Assembly (NCBI GenBank): GCA_034928535.1
Contig: JAYFOV010000024.1
Coordinates: 49,443-113,442 of the forward strand
Direction: 5' to 3'
Length of the DNA: 64,000 nt
From: CAXXOK01 sp001604115
GTDB lineage: Bacteria > Bacillota > Clostridia > Christensenellales > Aristaeellaceae
The notes under the pieces were generated by a model that saw only the letters and a program-made list of their open reading frames with translations, made no database searches and was not told the origin of the DNA. Position 1 is the stretch's first letter. Each line of letters starts with the position of its first letter. The translations under genes were made by a program, and so were the position numbers. This document shows, piece by piece, positions 59,982 through 64,000 of the stretch.

Positions 59982-62372
59982 ATGCAGTATGGCTACTTTG
60001 ACGAGGATGCGCGTGAGTATGTGATAACCGACCCCAACACACCCGCCCCATGGGCCAATTATCTGGGTTCGCCGGAGTATGGCGCGATCATCACCCAGAA
60101 TGCCGGGGGGTACAGCTTTGTCAAGAGCGGGGCGGCAGGGCGCATCCTGCGCTACACTTTTAACCAGTTTGACGAACCCGGCCGCTACCTGTACCTGCGG
60201 GACGATGCCACCGGAGATTACTGGTCCGCCACATGGAAACCGGTTGGCAAGCCGCTGGAGCAGTTTCAGACGGAGTGCCGCCACGGAACGGCCTATACGA
60301 CCATTAACAGTTACTATGCAGGCATCCGCAGCAGCGCTGCTTACTATGTGCCCATGGGCAAGGCGCATGAGGTGTGGCGGCTCACCCTCACCAACACGGG
60401 GGATGCGCCGCGACGCATTTCCGTCTTTGGCTATTGCGAGCTGACTAACGATAGCCATTATGAGCAGGATCAGGTAAACCTCCAATATACGCAGTTCATC
60501 AGCCGTACGGAGTTCCACGCCGATCACATTCTCCAGCGCATCAATGAATATTGGGAGCCGCGTGCGGATGGCACAACCGGCAAGGAGCGTGCATTTGGTC
60601 TGGTGGGCGCGCCCATCACCAGCCATACCGGCCGCCGGGAGGCTTTTTTGGGGAGGAACCGTTTCGATGCTCCGGCCGGGGTGCTGGCAGGGCGCTTGGA
60701 TGGCAGCGCTTGTTACAACGGTAACCCTTGCGGAGCGTTGCACACGGCGCTCACCCTTGCGCCCGGGGAAACGCGCACGCTGGTTTTCCTCCTGGGACAA
60801 AAAACCGAGGCGGAAGCACGCGCGCTGATGGATACGTACGCCCATGACCCTGCCGCTGTGAGCGATGCGGAGCTGGCCGCCCTCAAAGCATACTGGCACG
60901 CCCAGCTTGGCGGGCTGTCGGTGCATACGCCGGATGCGCGCTTCAACGCGATGGTGAATACCTGGAATGCCTTCCAGTGCTATACCACCGTGGTGTGGAG
61001 CCGCGCGGCGTCCCTGATGTACTGCGGGCAGCGCAACGGCTACGGCTACCGCGACACCGTGCAGGATATCCAGGGCATCACGCATTTGGATCCCCAACTG
61101 GCCAAGGAGCGCATCAGCTTCATGCTGTCGGCGCAGGTGCATCATGGGGCAGGGTTGCCGCTGGTCAAATTTACGCATGACCCCGGCCATGAGGACACCC
61201 CCGAGCAGGAAAGCTACGTCAAGGCTACCGGGCATCCGCACTACCGCGCGGACGATGCGCTGTGGCTGTTCCCCACAGTGTATAAATACATTGCCGAAAC
61301 GGGTGACCTGGCCTATTTGGATACGGTGATCCCCTATGCGGATCGGGAGTCGGGCACGGTACGGGATCACCTCAAGCGCGCCATCGACTTTAGCATGCAC
61401 CACCTGGGGCCGCATGGCATGCCCGCCGGCCTGCATGCGGATTGGAACGATTGCCTGCGCCTGGGCGAGCAGGGGGAAAGCACCTTTGTGGCTTTCCAGC
61501 TTTATTACGCCATGCGCCTGATGCTGGAGCTGTGCCAGGGGGATGCGGCCTACACCGCTTATCTGACGGAGGAAAGCCGGAAACTGCTGCATATTTTGGA
61601 CACCGCCTGCTTTGAGGGGGATCGGTATATCCGGGGTTTCACCGAGGGTGGGCAAGTGATCGGCAGCCGCAATGACCGCGAGGCTTCTCTGTGGCTCAAC
61701 CCGCAGAGTTGGGCCGTCATCAGCGGCGCAGTGAGCGGCGCAAAGGCAGCCGACATTATGGAAACTGCCTACCGCGGACTGAACACCCCCTATGGGCTGA
61801 TGCTCATGTACCCAGCCTACCGCCATGAGGCATTTGACGGGGCGCGCATGCTGCTGTTCAACCCCGGCGCCAAGGAGAATGCAGGCGTGTTCTGCCAGCC
61901 GCAGGGCTGGGCGATTTTGGCGGAAGCGCTGTTGGGGCATGGCGAGCGCGCTTATGAAATCTTCACGGAATCCTCTCCGGCTACCTTCAATGAAGATGCG
62001 GATCGGCGGGTGATCGAGCCGTATGTGCACGGGCAGTTCATCGAAGGGGCAGAAAGTCCCTTTGCGGGGCGCGCACATGTGCATTGGCTCACGGGCACGG
62101 CATCCACGGTCATGGTCGGCTGTGTGGAGGGCATTCTCGGCCTGCGCCCCACGCCGGAAGGCATCGTGATCTCCCCGGCTATCCCGGCGGCGTGGGACGG
62201 ATTTACCATGCGTAAGGTGTTCCGCGGCAAGGTGCTCACCATCACGGTGGATAATGTGGCGCATCGGGAAAGCGGCGTGACAAGATTGCTGCTCAACGGC
62301 CGGGAACACGAGCCCGGGCTGATCCGGATGGCGGAATTGGCTGCCGAGAATGACGTGATTCTTGTGCTCTAA
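59982..62372 (+). CDS. GH94 family disaccharide phosphorylase
   Basis: A 796-residue enzyme. MQYGYFDEDAREYVITDPNTPAPWANYLGS and AGGYSFVKSGAAGR are the GH94 N-terminal domain; GYRDTVQDIQGITHLDP, HGMPAGLHADWNDCLRLGE (with the catalytic Asp in DWND near residue 486), NAGVFCQPQGWAILAEALLGHGERA and WLTGTASTVMVG are conserved. Family members split beta-linked disaccharides with phosphate to give glucose- or GlcNAc-1-phosphate. The pattern is closest to cellobiose and chitobiose phosphorylases; the exact substrate is unknown. It has a promoter with a LacI-like site, but no regulator gene is adjacent. Confidence 0.9.
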   Translation: MQYGYFDEDAREYVITDPNTPAPWANYLGSPEYGAIITQNAGGYSFVKSGAAGRILRYTFNQFDEPGRYLYLRDDATGDYWSATWKPVGKPLEQFQTECRHGTAYTTINSYYAGIRSSAAYYVPMGKAHEVWRLTLTNTGDAPRRISVFGYCELTNDSHYEQDQVNLQYTQFISRTEFHADHILQRINEYWEPRADGTTGKERAFGLVGAPITSHTGRREAFLGRNRFDAPAGVLAGRLDGSACYNGNPCGALHTALTLAPGETRTLVFLLGQKTEAEARALMDTYAHDPAAVSDAELAALKAYWHAQLGGLSVHTPDARFNAMVNTWNAFQCYTTVVWSRAASLMYCGQRNGYGYRDTVQDIQGITHLDPQLAKERISFMLSAQVHHGAGLPLVKFTHDPGHEDTPEQESYVKATGHPHYRADDALWLFPTVYKYIAETGDLAYLDTVIPYADRESGTVRDHLKRAIDFSMHHLGPHGMPAGLHADWNDCLRLGEQGESTFVAFQLYYAMRLMLELCQGDAAYTAYLTEESRKLLHILDTACFEGDRYIRGFTEGGQVIGSRNDREASLWLNPQSWAVISGAVSGAKAADIMETAYRGLNTPYGLMLMYPAYRHEAFDGARMLLFNPGAKENAGVFCQPQGWAILAEALLGHGERAYEIFTESSPATFNEDADRRVIEPYVHGQFIEGAESPFAGRAHVHWLTGTASTVMVGCVEGILGLRPTPEGIVISPAIPAAWDGFTMRKVFRGKVLTITVDNVAHRESGVTRLLLNGREHEPGLIRMAELAAENDVILVL

Positions 62373-62420
62373 GGCCAGAGGAGAAACGAACCGAATCACA
62401 TCGGTATCTTGTCCATTCGG

Positions 62421-62481
62421 TTGCTGCGGCAAAGGGTCGAGGGCAAAACCTTTGCGGGGTGTGAGGGCGGAGCCTTACAAC
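62421..62481 (+). repeat. GC-rich interspersed repeat, copy 6 (partial)
   Basis: TTGCTGCGGCAAAGGGTCGAGGGCAAAACC and GCGGGG match the left end of the unit; the rest is missing. Confidence 0.6.
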
Positions 62482-62568
62482 CCGATGCCGGGGCAACCAT
62501 CCCTGCAGCAATCGCGCAACGGCTATCGGGCGTCGGCAACAGCATATGGCATACATCCGGTAACACCT

Positions 62569-62605
62569 ATAAAACCGCCCGGCACATTGTGCCGGGCGGT
62601 TTTAT
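62569..62605. terminator. Bidirectional intrinsic terminator
   Basis: AAAACCGCCCGGCAC / GTGCCGGGCGGTTTT with U tracts in both directions, between the GH94 and the secreted protein gene. Confidence 0.9.
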
Positions 62606-62624
62606 AAGTGTATTGCGCAGTCCC

Positions 62625-63263
62625 TTACAGGACAGTCACGGCCAGGCGCCAACCGGTGCCGGCGGTCTGCTCGCTCACGGTAAAGGCGTAGCTAGTCTGG
62701 TTTGCACCTTCAACGTCAAACCACTGCTGGCCATCAAAGGTATATTGCCACTGCAGGGACAGCTTCTGCCCTTCATAGCCAGTGAGGGTGGCAGTCAGGG
62801 TCACGGTATCGCCCAGAGAAAGGGTGCCGGGCATATCCATTTTGATGGAAACGCTGCGCTGCACTGGGGCGGCCGGCTGCTCGGTGGCCTGCTCAGTGGG
62901 CTTGGGCTGTTGGCTGGCAGCAGGCTCGGCTGCGGCGGGCGTTGTGAGCGGGGCTTGTGCTGTGGTGGCAGGTGCTTGCGTTTCCGGCACTGCGGTGGCC
63001 GGAGCTTCGGTGATGGCTTCGGTGGCTTCACTCTGGGTGGCCTGCACAGCCTGCGTGGCGGCGGGCGCTTCCTGGGTGGCTTCCGGCGCTGCATCTGCCT
63101 GCGGGGCGGAGCTGGTTTCTAGCGGAACGGGCGTTGCCTCCACCACAAATGCGGTAGGCTCGACCGATGCGATTGGGGTTGTATCTTGTGCGATCGCAGT
63201 ACTCAGCATGCCTGTCAAAAGGAGTACCATGAGCGTCACAGTGATCAGTTTCCGGCTCTTCAT
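62625..63263 (-). CDS. Secreted Thr/Ala/Pro-rich protein with C-terminal Ig-like domain
   Basis: A 212-residue exported protein with signal peptide LITVTLMVLLLTGMLSTAIA. Residues about 25-135 are a linker of Thr, Ala, Pro, Glu and Gln repeats (TQEAPAATQAVQATQSEATE). The end (VSIKMDMPGTLSLGDTVTLTATLTGYEGQKLSLQWQYTFDGQQWFDVEGANQTSY) looks like a bacterial Ig-like domain with the paired Trp of Ig folds. It lacks a cell-wall anchor. It is likely an extracellular or surface protein of unknown partner. The start is ATG at 63263 after GGAGGATAA. Confidence 0.78.
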   Translation of the reverse strand: MKSRKLITVTLMVLLLTGMLSTAIAQDTTPIASVEPTAFVVEATPVPLETSSAPQADAAPEATQEAPAATQAVQATQSEATEAITEAPATAVPETQAPATTAQAPLTTPAAAEPAASQQPKPTEQATEQPAAPVQRSVSIKMDMPGTLSLGDTVTLTATLTGYEGQKLSLQWQYTFDGQQWFDVEGANQTSYAFTVSEQTAGTGWRLAVTVL

Positions 63264-63676
63264 GTGTTATCCTCCATTTCCCATGGCATGGTATGTTCTG
63301 AGTATACCTTCCTATGGTTACACCGGGAGTTACATATCGGGAAAAGTGATGGAAAGTTTTGAGAGGATCCGGCCGCACTACTCGAAACCCTTATTTTGCA
63401 AAGGAATTCTTGGTATTGCTTGTGCTGCGACATTTGCCGGGTTACATGACCGGAGTGAAGCCAGCCACGTCCTTCCGCGCTAATACATACCCTGCATGCC
63501 CATTGGAACAGTTTACGCAGGCACAGGTCGGTTTGAGAAATGGTGTAACAGTCCCGCAAAGGCTGTGGGAGCCTTTATCCGGATTCAGGCACACGCGGGG
63601 TAAGAATCAGGTTTAGCGGCCAGGGCATTTGGGTATTACAACACTATCCGTACATCAAGAAAGGAAGCGAACCGCG
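63264..63676. other. 413 bp spacer with hairpins and no recognised gene
   Basis: The hairpin AAAGGCT / AGCCTTT at 63558-63576 stands out. The stretch GGTGTAACAGTCCCGC at 63542-63557 recalls a cobalamin-box fragment but the rest of the aptamer is not visible. No convincing promoter pair was found. Confidence 0.4.
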
Positions 63677-63949
63677 ATGCCTTGCACCGTAACTGTTACC
63701 GGGGGGATCATGGAGCAGCAGGAGATGGATGCCTACATCCAGCGTGCTGCTGAGAAATATGGCAAAGAGCCGCGCCATATTGATATGAAAATCGATGGCG
63801 ATGAAGTAGAGCTGCTGTATGATTTCGGAGCGCAGAGTTTTCAGCGCATCCGGCGCATCACAGGCTATCTGGTGGGCACGCTGGATCGCTTTAACAATGG
63901 CAAACGTGCCGAGGAGCATGACCGCGTCAAGCACTCGATCAACGGCTGA
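63677..63949 (+). CDS. Small NrdD-like protein
   Basis: A 90-residue protein. Its end, RIRRITGYLVGTLDRFNNGKRAEEHDRVKHS, resembles the segment after the cysteine pairs in anaerobic ribonucleotide reductase NrdD and the short NrdD-like proteins annotated in Clostridia. No cysteine pairs are in this part and the only Cys is at position 3. Without the glycyl radical domain it cannot be a reductase itself. It starts at ATG 63677 after AAAGGAAG and is followed by nothing recognisable before the window ends. Confidence 0.5.
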   Translation: MPCTVTVTGGIMEQQEMDAYIQRAAEKYGKEPRHIDMKIDGDEVELLYDFGAQSFQRIRRITGYLVGTLDRFNNGKRAEEHDRVKHSING

Positions 63950-64000
63950 AAGGCCTCCTTTGCGCACACCGCCAAACAGAAGGGTAGTGGGGGGGGGGTT

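Noticed and set aside
63530..63600. Cobalamin riboswitch
   Set aside because: GGTGTAACAGTCCCGC is similar to part of the B12 core, but the remainder (GGGAA before, CCACTG and ACCTGCC after) is not present in the right order.

Overview
The window is a 64 kb chromosomal segment from a high-GC, low-complexity-prone member of the Bacillota, most likely an anaerobic gut-type Clostridia. The evidence is the set of Firmicutes-specific genes and signals: the yggS-sepF-yggT-ylmH-divIVA division cluster, an ireB-ruvX-DUF1292 operon, a T-box leader on ileS, a PerR-type Fur protein, strong AGGAGG ribosome-binding sites with frequent TTG and GTG starts, and sigma-A type promoters. I cannot place it below class with confidence. 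Formate-tetrahydrofolate ligase and a small NrdD-like protein suit an anaerobe; catalase under a PerR-like site suggests occasional oxygen exposure. No rRNA, tRNA, CRISPR array, transposase or prophage gene was seen.

Layout. 1-3.5 kb: end of an M1-type peptidase, a GT2-GtrA glycosyltransferase and two secreted phosphodiester glycosidase-like paralogues. 3.5-8.7 kb: a GNAT enzyme, DUF896, a DUF1292 paralogue behind a long leader, a lipoprotein-like parvulin, an L,D-transpeptidase, and the leftward ireB-ruvX-DUF1292 operon. 8.8-14.6 kb: fhs, an Lrp regulator overlapping an aminotransferase, a CapA-like protein, a TM2 protein and a second GNAT enzyme. 15-20 kb: aspartate kinase, a polytopic membrane protein, a TauE/SafE permease and an anti-sigma/sigma pair. 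20-26 kb: the division cluster, headed by a HlyD-like membrane protein with a Gln/Trp-rich repeat tail, with a SepF carrying an unusual Ala/Tyr-rich tail. 26-34 kb: rlmA (leftward) and ileS (rightward) diverge from a region holding a T-box and, on the opposite strand, a promoter followed by a highly structured RNA that I cannot assign; then an rRNA methyltransferase, a pseudouridine synthase and tgt.

34-41 kb: mutT, nagB, a dihydropyrimidinase, then a putative PerR-controlled operon (DUF454, membrane protein, catalase, perR). 41-49 kb: secA, prfB, DUF1461, tsaD, a zinc-ribbon-like protein, DUF1697, alpha/beta hydrolase. 49-54 kb (leftward): a polytopic membrane protein, an MFS-acyltransferase fusion and a second acyltransferase-like protein. 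54-64 kb: a degenerate metallophosphoesterase, a degenerate E2-type acyltransferase, xpt with an attenuator-like leader, an Lsa-type ABC-F protein with a three-codon upstream ORF and attenuator, a GH94 phosphorylase, a secreted Ig-like protein and a small NrdD-like protein.

The most unusual features are in the non-coding DNA: the unassigned structured RNA at 27.29-27.46 kb, the ABC-F and xpt attenuators, a three-way-junction element near 59.75 kb and a family of about 155 bp GC-rich intergenic repeats. Several proteins of known folds lack expected catalytic residues.
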